A DNA stretch of 64,000 nucleotides from Xenia sp. Carnegie-2017 (GCF_021976095.1 NW_025813484.1:1240001-1304000); one strand, 5' to 3'. Counted from the stretch's first letter, positions 32,124 through 44,935 are shown. Program-made: numbers and translations. The notes: generated by a model from the sequence alone, not told the origin.

Positions 32124-34121
32124 TGTTGTGTAAAACCTCCTTAGGTTAGTATATAGAAGATATAATAAATATTTAATAAAACTTTTACAACAATTTACAC
32201 AACACTCAGAATCTTGGTGCTCTCACTAGTCAATCCTATCAAGTGTCTTCCGCATCTTATGCTGTGATGGAGAAAGTTTTAAGACCACAACGTTTTGACA
32301 CCAATCCTAACGCTCAAGACGCTGCTAGATCGTGGTTGCACTGGTTTGCTACTTTCCAAAATTTTGTAGCTGCTATACCTAACGAAGAAGTGAACAAATT
32401 AAAGGTTCTAGTCAATTATGTTTCTGCCGACGTTTATCAACTTTTCTGTGAAGCGACAAGCTACGAGGAAGCTATAGAAGTGTTAAAAAATCTCTATGTT
32501 AAGGTTCCTAATGAGATATTTTCGCGACATAAGTTAGCTACTCGTAAACAACAATCTGGCGAGAGCCTGGATGAGTATTTGCAAGAATTAAAATCGCTAA
32601 GCAAAGATTGTAATTTTCGTAACGTGACATCAAATCAATATCGAGACGAAGCTGTACGAGACGCGTTTATAGCAGGTCTTCTTTCAACTAACATCCGCCA
32701 ACGTCTTCTTGAGAATAAAACATTAGACCTTCAGACAGCTTTTGATCAAGCCCGAGCCTTAGATACAGCACAGAGAACTTCTGAAACTTATGCAGACGGA
32801 ATTCCAATAACAGCTGCTGCTCTATCAAACAAGGACGGGGAGAATTCGTTTATTAATTAACGGGCATTCGAAAACCAAGATAAAACTGATCAATCTGACG
32901 GACATCAAGAGAACAACGGCATAGAAAGGTACGTTGCCGCCTCTTCTAGATCAGCGAAATGTTTCTTCTGCGGTAATCGACCACACCTTCGTTCCGCATG
33001 CCCGGCTAAAGACGCCTATTGTTATAAATGTAAAAAGAAGGACATTTCCAAAGAGTATGTAAATCAGTCGCTCCTCAGGCTTCGTATATAGCATTAGCAT
33101 CAACTAAACATACAGTAGCAAAGTCACTAAAGAAAGCCTGTATTGATGTCTTGATTAATGGAAAATCTTGCGAAGCTCTAATTGATTCAGGAAGTACACA
33201 TAATTTTATACATCCTAAAGTTGCAAGTAATCTGGGATTGAACGTTTATACAACTCAAGAGAAAGTAACAATGGCTGCATCCTCGTTTTCTTCTAAAATT
33301 CAAGGCTATTGTCTTGCAGATATTATACTTAAAGAGCGAGAGTATGCGAAAGTAAAACTGTTTGTCTTAACAAATTTATGTACGAACGTGATATTAGGAC
33401 AAAATTGGCAGGAAAAACATGAAAGCATAATTATTGAGTATGGGGGAAAATCGCCCTCTTTAACGATATGTGGTTTATCAACTATAAATATAGGCCCACC
33501 GCCGTTGTTTCAGTTTTTGTCTGAAGATTGTAGACCGGTAGCTGCAAAATCACGAAGATACAGTGCCGAAGACAGAGCGTTCATCGCAACAGAAGTGTCG
33601 AAATTGCTTGAAGAAGGGATTATTGAAGAAAGTGACTCTCCCTGGAGAGCCCAAGTCGTTGTAACCAAGAACGAAAGACAAAAGAAAAGACTAGTAATCG
33701 ATTACTCTGAAACAATTAATAAATTTACTCAGTTGGACGCTTATCCGATGCCAAGAATAGATGATACAGTAAACGCAGTTGCCCAATATAGTGTCTTTAG
33801 CACTGTAGATCTTAAAAGTGCATACCATCAAGTACCTATCAAAAATAAAGAGAGAAAGTACACGGCTTTTGAAGCTAACCATCGACTTTATCAGTTCCGT
33901 AAAATCCCATTTGGTGTAACTAATGGAGCGGCGGCCTTTCAACGATCAATGGATACTTTCATATCCGAAGAAGCTTTAGAAGATACTTTCGCGTATTTAG
34001 ACAATATTACTATATGCGGTTGACAATCAGGCACATCATGATAAAATCTCAAGGAGAGATTAAGCCCGATCGGAGAGACTAAAACCTTTGCGGGAGCTGC
34101 CAGCCACGTGATGCAAAAGCT
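32124..34121 (+). mobile_element. Ty3/Gypsy LTR retroelement fossil, left arm (cut by assembly gap)
   Basis: A short LTR of about 81 bp (32124-32204) begins TGTTGTGTAAA and ends TTTACACAACA. Parts follow in order: a gag-like region (about 32243-32860), a Cys-rich knuckle region, an aspartic protease segment (about 33150) and a reverse transcriptase segment to about 34020. Order and motifs fit Ty3/Gypsy. It is broken, with several breaks, and runs into the N gap. It lies just after the ballast gene at the same place in both arms, so it inserted before the arms were duplicated. The arms are very similar, which suggests a young fossil. Confidence 0.85.
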
Positions 34122-34621
34122 NNNNNNNNNNNNNNNNNNNNNNNNNNNNNNNNNNNNNNNNNNNNNNNNNNNNNNNNNNNNNNNNNNNNNNNNNNNNNNN
34201 NNNNNNNNNNNNNNNNNNNNNNNNNNNNNNNNNNNNNNNNNNNNNNNNNNNNNNNNNNNNNNNNNNNNNNNNNNNNNNNNNNNNNNNNNNNNNNNNNNNN
34301 NNNNNNNNNNNNNNNNNNNNNNNNNNNNNNNNNNNNNNNNNNNNNNNNNNNNNNNNNNNNNNNNNNNNNNNNNNNNNNNNNNNNNNNNNNNNNNNNNNNN
34401 NNNNNNNNNNNNNNNNNNNNNNNNNNNNNNNNNNNNNNNNNNNNNNNNNNNNNNNNNNNNNNNNNNNNNNNNNNNNNNNNNNNNNNNNNNNNNNNNNNNN
34501 NNNNNNNNNNNNNNNNNNNNNNNNNNNNNNNNNNNNNNNNNNNNNNNNNNNNNNNNNNNNNNNNNNNNNNNNNNNNNNNNNNNNNNNNNNNNNNNNNNNN
34601 NNNNNNNNNNNNNNNNNNNNN
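34122..34621. other. Assembly gap, 500 N
   Basis: Exactly 500 N, probably a gap of conventional or estimated size. It sits close to the centre of the large inverted repeat, a place where assemblers often fail. Predicted frames that cross it are meaningless. Confidence 0.99.
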
Positions 34622-37600
34622 TTTCCTGGTGTAGCTAACCATGAAGGGACAGACACCCTGCCTGTTGACTGACGTTGAAAAGAAAATAATCGTTCATGAG
34701 GAGTAGCGTTTGTAGCCGTACATAACAAGGACCTAATCGAATGGAGTGCATCCAGCATCACCTCTTGCCAGTGGTTAATGGGTAGATTTTTCGATCGTAA
34801 AGCGAGGCAAACTGTTTTCCACAACGTTCCATTGAATTTTTCTACTTGGCCATTTCCTGCAGGATTATAACTTGTTGTTCTACTACTTGAAATACCCTTC
34901 TGTAAGAGAAAACTTTTTAGCTCAGCACTCATAAATCCTGACCCTCGATCAGAATGAATGTACGTAGGCATACCAAAAACCGAGAATAATTCTGACAGAC
35001 AAGCAACAATAGTCCGAGCGCTAACATCTTCACATGGGAACGCAAATGGGAATCTAGAATACTCATCTATGATAGTCAATATATATCGTTTCTTGTCCGT
35101 ACTAGGCAGCGGACCTTTAAAATCTAGATTCAGTCTTTCAAACGGCTGTGTTGCTTTTTCAGATGTGACTGAGCAGGTCGATAGTATTGGGGTTTACATT
35201 CTCGGCAGTCTCTACATGATTCGGTCATGCGCTTAATTTCTTCTATCGAAAATGGTAAATTTCGGCTTTTTACAAAGTGACTCATGCGAGATACTCCAGG
35301 ATGACACAGTGCTTTATGAAGTTCGAAAAGTTTATCCAGTGTAAGCGACATAACCTTCACTCTCGATAAGGTATCCGCTGGTATATTTTCTTCTCCTGTT
35401 CTATATACTATGTCAAAATCATACATAGAAAGTTCCAATCTCCACCGCATTATTTTATCGTTCTTAATCTTACCATGACGTTTCAAATTGAACATATAAG
35501 CTACTGACCTCTGATCCGTTACTAGTTTGAAATGTTTACCTGTTAGATAATGTTTCCACCTACGAACGGCCTCCACGATAGCAGCTGCTTCCTTTTCTAC
35601 TGACGAGTGTTTTAGTTCTGAACCATTTAGTGCTCTTGAAAAGAATGCTACTGGTCGTCCTTGCTGATTTAATGTCGCTGAAAGTGCAAATTCTGATGCA
35701 TCGGTCTCTATTTGGAAAGGATAAGATTCATCAATTGATCCTACTACAGCATTCTCAATATCATTTTTCAGTAAATCAAACGCTTGCAACGCATCATTTG
35801 ATAATAGAAAAGCTAAATTGTGAGACAAAGGTCTGATTTTAGTTGAAAAATCTTTAATCCATTGGGAGTAATATGAAAACAAACCGATGACACGCCTTTG
35901 AGCTTTTGCATCACGTGGGGCTGGCAGCTCCCGCAAAGGTTTTAGTCTCTCCGGATCTGGCTTAATCTCTCCTTGAGATACAACACTTCCGAGTATACTA
36001 ATTGAGTTACCGAAAAGACGCACTTGCTTTCATTAAATGTTAGGTTACGTTTCCTCGCTGCTTTCATAAAAAGTTCCAAATTTTTATCATGATGCTCCTG
36101 ATTGTAACCGCATATAGTAATATTGTCTAAATACGCGAAAGTATCTTCTAAAGCTTCTTCGGATATGAAAGTATCCATTGATCGTTGAAAGCCGCTCCAT
36201 TAGTTACACCAAATGGGATTTTACGGAACTGATAAAGTCGATGGTTAGCTTCAAAAGCCGTGTATTTCTCTCTTTATTTTGATAGGTACTTGATGGTATG
36301 CACTTTTAAGATCTACAGTGCTAAAGACACTATATTGGGCAACTGCGTTTACTGTATCATCTATTCTTGGCATCGGATAAGCGTCCAACTGAGTAAATTT
36401 ATTAATTGTTTCAGAGTAATCGATTACTAGTCTTTCTTTTGTCTTTCGTTCTTGGTTACAACGACTTGGGCTCCAGGAGAGTCACTTTCTTCAATAATCC
36501 CTTCTTCGCTAATTTGACACTTCTGTTGCGATGAACGCCTGTCTTCGGCACTGTATCTTCGTGATTTTGCAGCTACCGGTCTACAATTCAGACAAAATTG
36601 AAAACAATTATGGTGGTAATTTCAATACAGGCTTTCTTTAGTGACTTTCTACTGTATGTTTAGTTGATGCTAATGCTATATACGAAGCCTGAGGAGCGAC
36701 TGATTTACATACTTTGAAATGTCCTTTCTTTTACATTTATAACAATAGGCGTCTTTAGCCGGGCATGCGGAACGATGGTGTGGTCGATTACCGCAGAAGA
36801 AACATTTCGCTGATCTAGCAGGCGGCAACGTACCTTCTATGCCGTTGTTCTCTTGATGTCCGTCAGATTGATCAGTTTTATCTTGGTTTTCGAATGCCCG
36901 TTGATTAATAAACGAATTCTCCCCGTCCTTGTTTGATAGAGCAGCAGCTGTTATTGGAATTCCGTCTGCATAAGTTTCAGAAGTTCTCTGCTGTATCTAA
37001 GGCTCGGCTTGATCAAAAGCTGTCTGAAGGTCTAATGTTTTATTCTCAAGAAGACGTTGGCGGATGTTAGTTGAAAGAAGACCTGCTATAAACGCGTCTC
37101 GTACAGCTTCGTCTCGATATTGATTTGATGTCACGTTACGAAAATTACAATCTTTGCTTAGCGATTTTAATTTTGCAAATACTCATCCAGGCTCTCGCCA
37201 GATTGTTGTTTACGAGTAGCTAACTTATGTCGCGAAAATATCTCATTAGGAACCTTAACATAGAGATTTTTAACACTTCTATAGCTTCCTCGTAGGTTGT
37301 CGCTTCACAGAAAAGTTGATAAACGTCGGCAGAAACATAATTGACTAGAACCTTTAATTTGTTCACTTCTTCGTTAGGTATAGCAGCTACAAAATTTTGA
37401 AAGTAGCAAACCAGTGCAACCACGATCTAGCAGCGTCTTGAGCGTTAGGATTGGTGTCAAAACGTTGTGGTCTTAAACTTTCTCCATCACAGCATAAGAT
37501 GCGGAAGACACTTGATAGGATTGACTAGTGAGAGCACCAAGATTCTGAGTGTTGTGTAAATTGTTGTAAAAGTTTTATTAAATATTTATTATATCTTCTA

Positions 37601-37630
37601 TATACTAACCTAAGGAGGTTTTACACAACA
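34622..37630 (-). mobile_element. Ty3/Gypsy LTR retroelement fossil, right arm
   Basis: Inverse copy of the left-arm element, with an LTR of about 81 bp at 37550-37630. Reading on the minus strand: gag-like, knuckle region, protease and reverse transcriptase parts, then RNase H (about 35700) and integrase (about 35080-34640), which the left copy lacks because of the gap. The family is Ty3/Gypsy from the order of parts. It is broken, with several breaks; the age is similar to the left copy. Confidence 0.85.
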
Positions 37631-37689
37631 CTGCTGGGGTTCAATGCAGAGGCTCTTAAATAATGGGCATACTTATTTACATTTACGTA

Positions 37690-40648
37690 TATTTAAATTT
37701 CGTAATGAATTTGTTCAGCCGTCCACTGTCGGTACGCCGTGTAGCGTAATGCTCTGAACGATACAAAATTTTGTCTAAGATACTTATCGGCATTATACAC
37801 TTGTCGACATATTAATGTAATTACACTTCTAAGGTAATATTTACTCGTTTTCTTCACTCAGGCATAGGTCCAATGTCATTGTGTGCAATAACGACCATAG
37901 CTGTTTTTAAGACAGCTTCTGTTTGTACATACTGTGGCAAACTCTTCCTCTTGTGTGGTGCAAATATGATCGCCATGTATCAGAGGATCAGTGTTGTTTA
38001 CCCTTTGGCAACATATACTTTCCCGTCCTGTACTCATGACCACACAAAAGCCACACTCGCACCTAAAAGATAAAAACATTCTTTCTACTTTGGGAAAAAC
38101 AATGAAGCATCAATAAAATGCAACTAACCATTCCAGGGGCGGATCTAGGATTTTTCAAACATCAGTCATAAAACGTCGGAGGCACTCCGCGCCGGGGGGG
38201 GTCTGAGGCATTCTCCCCTGAGAAATTTTGAATTTCAGAACCTCTAAAATGCCATTTTCAGCGTTTTAGAGCAAAACAAGATGCATTTTGTGGGCATCGT
38301 TTTTCGGTAAAAACAACACATTTTGCTTACGTTTTTTTCAAAAAAAAATGAAGTGAACAATACTTGAATGTTTTGCCAAATATTTAGGCTCATTATCATG
38401 CCAAATATATGGCTCATTAGCATGTCTAGGAACGTAAAATTTATTTTACAATAATGCTATTCAAAAACAGATATAGTCATTAAAAATTTCTACCAAGTTG
38501 TCAGGCATAGACCCCCCTAGAGACCCCCATTCAAACCTCTATGTAATAAGTTAAGTTAGAAATTTGGTACTACAAGTGACAAGTTCATAAATATAGAAAA
38601 GCTCAGACTTCAAACCATGCAGGTTTATTGTAACCCTTTACCCATCTCTACATCAGAGCCAGCAAATTCACTTTTTGAGAAAAAACTCAAAATTTTTTTC
38701 TGTCAAAGATTAAGAAAATTATCAAAGTGAAAAATTGCAGTTAAGGACAGCTTAATGCCATGAATGTTTCTTAGGCATTTCACTAGACTATTATCTTCTG
38801 TAGTATATGGTGCTATATAGCAATCACTAGTAGCATTGTATTTGCAAATACAAAGAGAATGTAACCAACATGTCTTTAATTATATAATTACATGAATGTT
38901 AAAATTGGTTCATGTGTCATGCTTACTGGTTATGATAAATATCTTTCATATGATCAAAGCTCATTTAAATGTAAATCTGAAATAATTTAGTTTAGAAATT
39001 ATAATGATCATCAGAAAAATTACCTAGTGATCATGAAAAATACTTTGCTGTTTGCCAAATTTCAAGGTTTATCTGCATACATAGAAAGACATTTTTACTT
39101 TATAGAAAATGCTTTTCATAAATCAATAGCCCTTTGGAATTTATGGCAAACAATCTGGTATGAGCTGTAGATTAACACACCTTTACATCTCTACATGAGG
39201 TGTTCAGTTAGAAAAGGGACAATATGTGACATGGGACAACATTTGTATGTGAAATACTCAGGTTTAATACCATTCCAGTCAAATTGTCAAAATAAAAGCT
39301 TCATGGATCATAAGACTCAAAATCACAGGTTATAGTAAACAGCTTCTCATGTAATCATGTTAGTTTTCTCAAATCTTAAACAATATGTAGTATAACTGTC
39401 CAATGATTGAATGATCAATGATCATAAACTGAAAAGCCCCAAACATTTGTTTATGATAAAGTAAATAATAGTATGGCACCTTATGGCTACAGATTTTTGT
39501 CCATTGAAATATATTTGTAGAAATGTAGATTTCGCTGCCATATAACGGCCACGATTCCCCAAGCATTAAAGAAATCATAGCTAAAGTCCTTCGGCAACAA
39601 CAATTTTAGAAGCATCAATCTGCTTACCATACGCCATATTAACATAAATCGCATCACACACTCGCATAAATTGACTTTGATATATTGCATTCATGCATAC
39701 ACTTCACTTGTCCTTTACTTACGATTTTCGATGTAAATTTCTGCTGATAAAACTCAAAACAATGTTGGCTTGCTTTTGAACATCAATGACTGAAATGTCG
39801 CTCGCGAGATCGTCTTTGCCAAGCATTTACAATTCATCCATAAATTTTTCACCCTCTTGAAAAAATTCCCAGTTTGGAAAGCAGCATTCATGTCAACATA
39901 TGAATTTGTAAAAGATTTCCATAAATTCCATCTGATTGTAGTTTAGTTTCTATCATGCTTATAAAAATTACTATGAAACCATCAAACATTCAATTCAGAC
40001 AGTGAGCTTGACTATGTTAGTTCAGTTGGCTATCAGTCGAAATCGGTCAAACCAATCACAGTAAGACAAAATTCAAATGAACCAATTGTAAGATAGCAAT
40101 TGACTCCCTTATAGGTCCGGCCACCCTTATTATCGGTCGAGATTATTCCAGACTGTCCACTGATCTGGCCATTGACCAATAAAATAGCGTTTCTGGCGTT
40201 CATAGACTCCTTTATAAGTCGAACCAGTCAAGCCACCCCGCTTATCAGTCGGTTATTCCAGGTCAATTAAAATTCAACTGATCTGGTTACCAAGGAGATA
40301 TTCATTGGATTAGTCATTAGTTTTCAATAATAAATAAAGCTGGATTTTTATCACGAAGTAAATGCGATAATGAAGTAGGAATAATTAATGAATTTTTAAT
40401 TAATATGAATAGGTAATTTTTGAATTTCAAACATCAGTCGCGCGACGGATTTGACATACTCTAGATCCGCCCCTGAACCATTCAACATTTCCAATTCTGT
40501 GAATGTATTCATCTTCGCTTTCCGATGACGAAGAATTGTCATTACTATGACCACCTTCCGCGTTGGCCAAAGGCTCAAACATGTATGGTTGTACCTCATT
40601 GTTATTGACGACAATATCATAATCGGCTTCTTCTTCAGAAGAATCCAT
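37690..40648 (-). pseudogene. P2X7 ballast-domain gene, right arm, split by a hAT element
   Basis: Inverse copy of the gene at 31457-32073. Exon 1 is 40648 to about 40479 (MDSSEEEADYDIVVNNNEV), exon 2 about 38064-37847 (CECGFCVVMSTGRESICC) and exon 3 about 37780-37685 (ALRYTAYRQW). This copy reads VVIAHNDIGPMPESEENE at the end of exon 2, the more convincing frame. A 2.3-kb hAT element (38134-40475) lies exactly at the exon 1 / intron 1 border, and its target duplication GAATGGTT repeats the splice-site sequence. The intact donor (GTTAGT) now lies beyond the hAT element, so normal splicing from exon 1 is unlikely. Confidence 0.7.
38134..40475. mobile_element. hAT-like non-autonomous element in the right arm only
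   Basis: Ends CAGGGGCGGATCTAGGATTT and CTAGATCCGCCCCTG, with the 8-bp duplication AACCATTC (38126-38133 and 40476-40483). 2342 bp with no ORF resembling a transposase. It is absent at the matching point of the left arm (31620-31630). Confidence 0.92.
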
Positions 40649-40961
40649 TAATTTTTGTTAAATAAAAAACAGTAATAGCAAACTACCGAAAGCCGTGCAA
40701 GAATTGCGTGCAAGTCGTAGAACGATATAAGAACGAACTTGTTTATGTCAACTATTACGTCACTCTTTCCCAGTTCCCAGACTTAAACAATCTCACGGCG
40801 TTTGAGCAATGGTCATCGAATATCGTGTTTTTACCGATTATAACCCTAAATATCTTTTTAAATATTTCGCGGACGACTTTGAAACTTGGTACGTCTTATT
40901 TTTACGCTATAGGCATTACAATAAAATAAAGTTGTCTTCTAGCTTGCATGTGTCCTTTAAG

Positions 40962-41222
40962 AAGTTACCAATATATTTTGAACGAAGCGCGCAATTGACC
41001 GCGTTTAGCGAATGTCAACTATTACGTCACAACGACATCGGTAGCTGTCGCTAGCTCGTCGGGCATTTTCAATACGTTATCAGTAAAGCATCAACTTTAA
41101 ACCTCCATATCTTCAAAAATATTTATCCTTTGAGTCTCAAACTTTGGTGAACTTTTAGTTGGAGCTATGCCTTCATGTAAAGTACAAAAATAACAATCCG
41201 AATTTTATGTTGCATGTGTCCT
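40962..41222. repeat. Terminal 260 bp of the TTAA structure, unlike the left end
   Basis: From the inner AAAGGACACATGC copy to the outer one. It contains GACGTAATAGTTGACA in inverse orientation, also found at about 31343, so it is related to the left arm but not collinear with it. Perhaps the other end of the same element family. Confidence 0.5.
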
Positions 41223-41226
41223 TTAA

Positions 41227-41739
41227 CCTTGTAATCATATATGCATTTTTTCCATGCTGCATACTACAAATCAATACTTCATGTAAATAAAGTATAGCTA
41301 CGAGACTTATTTACCCCACGCCTCCTGGCTGAAAAACCGTTTCATCCCTTCATTCATTCTTCGCTTCTCCTCTTCAAAATACGACAACAAAAAGCGCAAA
41401 ACAGTTCACAGAAGCACACACTTTTAAAGTAATATATTAGCTGATTATGATTCTTATGTATAAAAATTCTTCCTACTATTCATGACTTGCCCTGTCAAAA
41501 TGTTAGGGTAGCTCCCCCCTGCCTCCTATGAAAGTTGGGCAACTTTTAAGCATCAATGGTTAGTTGATTTAAAATATGGTGGCACCTTCTATGTGAGTTA
41601 GGAAAATATTTACAACCGGAGAAATGATGCCTCCTGTATGCCAATGCATATTGAGATAAATTCAAGCAACACATTTTCTACCAGATTAAAGTCAATGATA
41701 ATTTAGTGAATTGTGATGCAGGTGTTTGCAGTTGACATT
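41227..41739. other. Unit 2: spacer between NIP7 copy 2 and the TTAA structure
   Basis: Collinear with 10370-10841 of unit 1 (TACTTCATGTAAAT..TATAGCTACGAGAC and onward). No gene. Confidence 0.6.
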
Positions 41740-43140
41740 TTATGTAAGTGTGTCCTCAGATCTTATATACTCTCCAATGTCTGCCTGATGGAAACAAACA
41801 ATGTCTGTTGGACTGGCATGCCGACAATCTTGAGTTGATCTTGCAGCTACACCAAATCCCTGGAGAAATTAATGTAACAGTAAAATAATTTGGCTAGTTT
41901 TGAGCATATGTGCCCAAATATTGCCTGACTGTTTAATATTGTTCCAGCGTTCCCCACAGAGAAGTGAAATATCAATAAATATTAAGTAAATAGGAAAGGT
42001 AAACAAAAACAGAAAACAAAAGCAAACCAGAGGCAAATCATTCATTGAATAGACAACAACTCCTTGGTACTGTTCTGTGTTTTCAGTGATGCGCCCAAGA
42101 CCAGACTTGGCAACATGGTTTCCATAGAGAAAAGATTGTTCAGCTCCAGGCTTCACCCAGATTTTAAACTAAAAGTGTAAGGTTAAGTTAAATACCTACA
42201 TGGGGAGGTGTGAATTGACTGGGAGATATAGAGTACCTTTGCATATGGAGCCAAAAAATCCAATGCTGTAATGTGAAGACGAAACTTGCCAGATTTTGTC
42301 ATTTTACCAAAACAAGTACCAAGCGAGATCAAATTCTCCCTAGCAACATTAGTTGCTTTCCTCATTATGTTTTCCCTTAAAAATTATTTATAAAAACAAA
42401 CATATCTTTATTCACACATACTGGTAGTGCACCTAATGGCTACAACATCCAAACTAATGCAAATACTTCACGTAATATATCCGATCCTTCTGCAGTCTGA
42501 AGCAATAGTTGCCATCAGGTCGATCAATAAGCAGTTTCAAATTGTCACCAATACTATGAAATATATATCAAAGAAAAGTATTCTATAACCATCTTCAGTC
42601 ATGGTGACAAAACACTAATTACTAAGATGGATGGTATAATTCATGAACTTCACAGCAACATGAATGAATAATTTGATTTTAACATGCTAACTATTGTCAA
42701 CATGAGTTGTTTTCAACATGGGGCATGCACCAAGTTACAGAAACGAATTTAACAAGAATACTAAATTAACAAAGTACAGTCCGTAAAACATTAAATTAGA
42801 GTACAAAGTTAACTAAGTATTTACATTTAACTATCACTAAATTATTTGGGAAAGTGAACAGTGATTTTGTTTTGAAAAGACATCAGAGAGCAGGACTCTT
42901 TGAGTTCATGAGGTAATGAGTTCCAGATTAGTGGATCATTAAATGCGAGGCTTTTTTTCATGTATATCTTCGTGGCTGGGGTAAGTTGTAAGATGTTATT
43001 TTCTATCATCATGTTTGGCTGTTGATTTGCAATACTTTTGATAAGAGGTTTCAATCGACATAAATAGCATACGTATGTACATACTATTTGGCGAGTTTTT
43101 CAAACACCAGCTTGGTTTCTTCTTCTGTTAATGGCCTCAT
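41740..43140 (-). CDS. nip7: NIP7, 60S biogenesis factor, copy 2
   Basis: Same five-exon layout as copy 1, from the ATG at 43140 ([18 protein letters not shown]) to the stop ending at 41740; the last exon is 41859-41740 ([14 protein letters not shown] ... RSEDTLT). The protein is almost unchanged. Splice sites differ slightly: the exon 2 donor is GTGAA/GTATTT instead of GTGAG/GTATAA, the exon 3 acceptor is TTTTTAAG/G, and the exon 4 donor is GTTTGC instead of GTATGC. All keep GT-AG, and the exon 2/3 change gives Lys for Ser at one residue. Intron 1 lacks the dispersed repeat seen in copy 1. It looks functional, though the weakened donors might lower splicing. Confidence 0.92.
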
Positions 43141-43390
43141 AAAGAAAAAATATCACTTTGAAAGAAAATATAAATACAACACTTTGATATGTGATTCACT
43201 CAATGGTTCACTCAAGTTTGGCGACCACGTGTGCACTTACCGACATCCATCAAAAGGAGATTTGTTTGGAAACTGTTTCCGATGACTTCCGACTTATTTT
43301 ATTTATAAACATTTTCATAATAGTTCATTATGTTCATCATTCAGCAAATTTATGTGTATTCCTTTCTCTAAGAATCTCGATGTTTGAAAA
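43141..43390. promoter_or_regulatory. NIP7 upstream region with an E-box, unit 2
   Basis: Matches 12462-12716, including CACGTG at 43226-43231 at the same distance from the ATG. Confidence 0.4.
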
Positions 43391-43510
43391 CATATATAAC
43401 CATCTTAAAGTTTATTACCATCATAATGTATTTAACCAATAAAACGTATATAACCATCGCGAAGTATATAAACATCATAAAGTATACAACCATGACAAGA
43501 TACATAAACT
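43391..43510. repeat. 16-bp satellite block at the unit 2 / unit 3 junction
   Basis: Degenerate copies of TATAACCATCATAAAG leading into the conserved ACAAGATACATAAACTATG phrase. Much shorter than the block before unit 4. Confidence 0.75.
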
Positions 43511-43810
43511 ATGAAGAATATCTGCATGAATTTTTATCATTTCAAGAGTCATAAATAAAGCCACGCTGGGTCATTTAAAAACCCTTTATCTACATCTACA
43601 GCCTGCAGTTGTGTGAAACTCTGACCAATTCATGATTTATGGTCGTGTTGCTGTTAATATCATTGTTGAAATACACTCACTCAATGCCCAAAATCAATGA
43701 CATAATTGTTTTCCAAATTGCTTTTGAACAAAATACATACCTTCCTTCCAGTAATTTAACTAGTCAGTCCCAATCTTTCCACGTACGGTCATAATAAACA
43801 TTTATAATGA

Positions 43811-44452
43811 CAGTGTTGCCAGATTGTGAACAAAGGTCACAAATTTATGAACTTTTGATTTTTATTTTGACTTTTTGTGAACAAAAAGAATTTTGTGAAC
43901 ATTTCATGAACTTTTACTAAAAAGTAAAAACATTTTATGAACTTATCACTTATAAAGGACAAGGTTGTTTACAATGAATATACACTGGTTTAGAGATTGG
44001 AGACAAAGCATAATTCATTCTTCAATGTTGATGTGGAGGGAATTTTTTCTTCTGTGAATGCAATCAAAACTAAAGGAAGAAATAGGTTGCACACAAAGCC
44101 AGTCAGCTGTATTCTAAAAGTTAAGCAAGGAGTGAAAAAGTCAGGAGGCTGTGTCAACTACTCTCCTTCGACAAATGCTTTAAGTCATATGACACACGAC
44201 ATTCTTTATGTTCAAGACTCTGACTCAAGGGACGAATCTGAATCGAACTAAATAACTGTTTTTCATTGTTATTTTTTTGTTGTTTTGTACAAATGTGCAA
44301 TGTGCATCATTATAAATTTACATTTGATTTAGCTTATTTCATACATTTGGTGCAAATTATGCAATTTTTGTCGATTTTTAACATTGGTGGATAATATGTG
44401 AAGTTTTGAACATGCCGACATTAACTTATTTAAAATTCATCTGGCAACACTG
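43811..44452. mobile_element. hAT remnant, unit 3
   Basis: Ends CAGTGTTGCCAGA and TCTGGCAACACTG with TATAATGA on both sides (43803-43810, 44453-44460). Same position and element as in unit 2, slightly longer because of extra GTGAACATTTCATG-type sequence near 43880-43935. The transposase fragment at 43997-44251 reads FSSVNAIKTKGRNRLHTKPV. Confidence 0.9.
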
Positions 44453-44935
44453 TATAATGACAGCTAGCAAAAATGCAGAACTTTACACCAGCAGACATGT
44501 CACAAGCTTCTCTGGAAATTATATTTGGGTTCATGCAAGTATAGGTACTAGAATGTTTCTAAAGAAAGCCATCCAGTAACATATACAGTTCAATGCTGGT
44601 GGCTTTTTGTAAAGGTATACAGTTTTTTTGATGTGTGTTGTTGCACAGGTAAATTGAATTGATGACTTTATAAGGAAATGTTGGAGATGAGGCCGCAAAA
44701 AAACATTCAGAAATTGCAAGTGATTAAGATAAATTTATGTGAAATAATATTTCAGTTCTCCTTCCAGAAATTGAAAGAGTTTAGGAGTTTTGTACCTGGT
44801 ACCAATGTTTTTTAAATTTTACTCTGCGATAAACCAAATTGTCAAATGAAGTTGCTCAACTGATCCTCGAGACATTGAGCATTTTTTCTATAAACATAAG
44901 GAATGTCGCCATATGCAATATAAGCATATGCATAC

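Larger units (their letters stand above)
30479..41222. mobile_element. TTAA-flanked inverted structure carrying two ballast-domain genes
   Basis: Left end AGGACACATGCAAGCTAG, right end GCATGTGTCCT, with TTAA at 30475-30478 and 41223-41226. Copy 3 of the unit shows the uninterrupted host sequence (about 50885). TTAA duplication is used by piggyBac and Kolobok elements. Inside, 30479 to about 34121 is repeated in inverse order by about 35907-40957, so the element is a large palindrome around an assembly gap. A second inverse copy of the left end lies at about 40944-40961. The 260 bp beyond it (40962-41222) differ from the left arm, so a second related element may abut here. No transposase was recognised. 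Confidence 0.75.

Noticed and set aside
34060-35079. Long ORFs across the N block
   Set aside because: Most of their length is undetermined bases; the only real part is the integrase end of the Ty3/Gypsy fossil.
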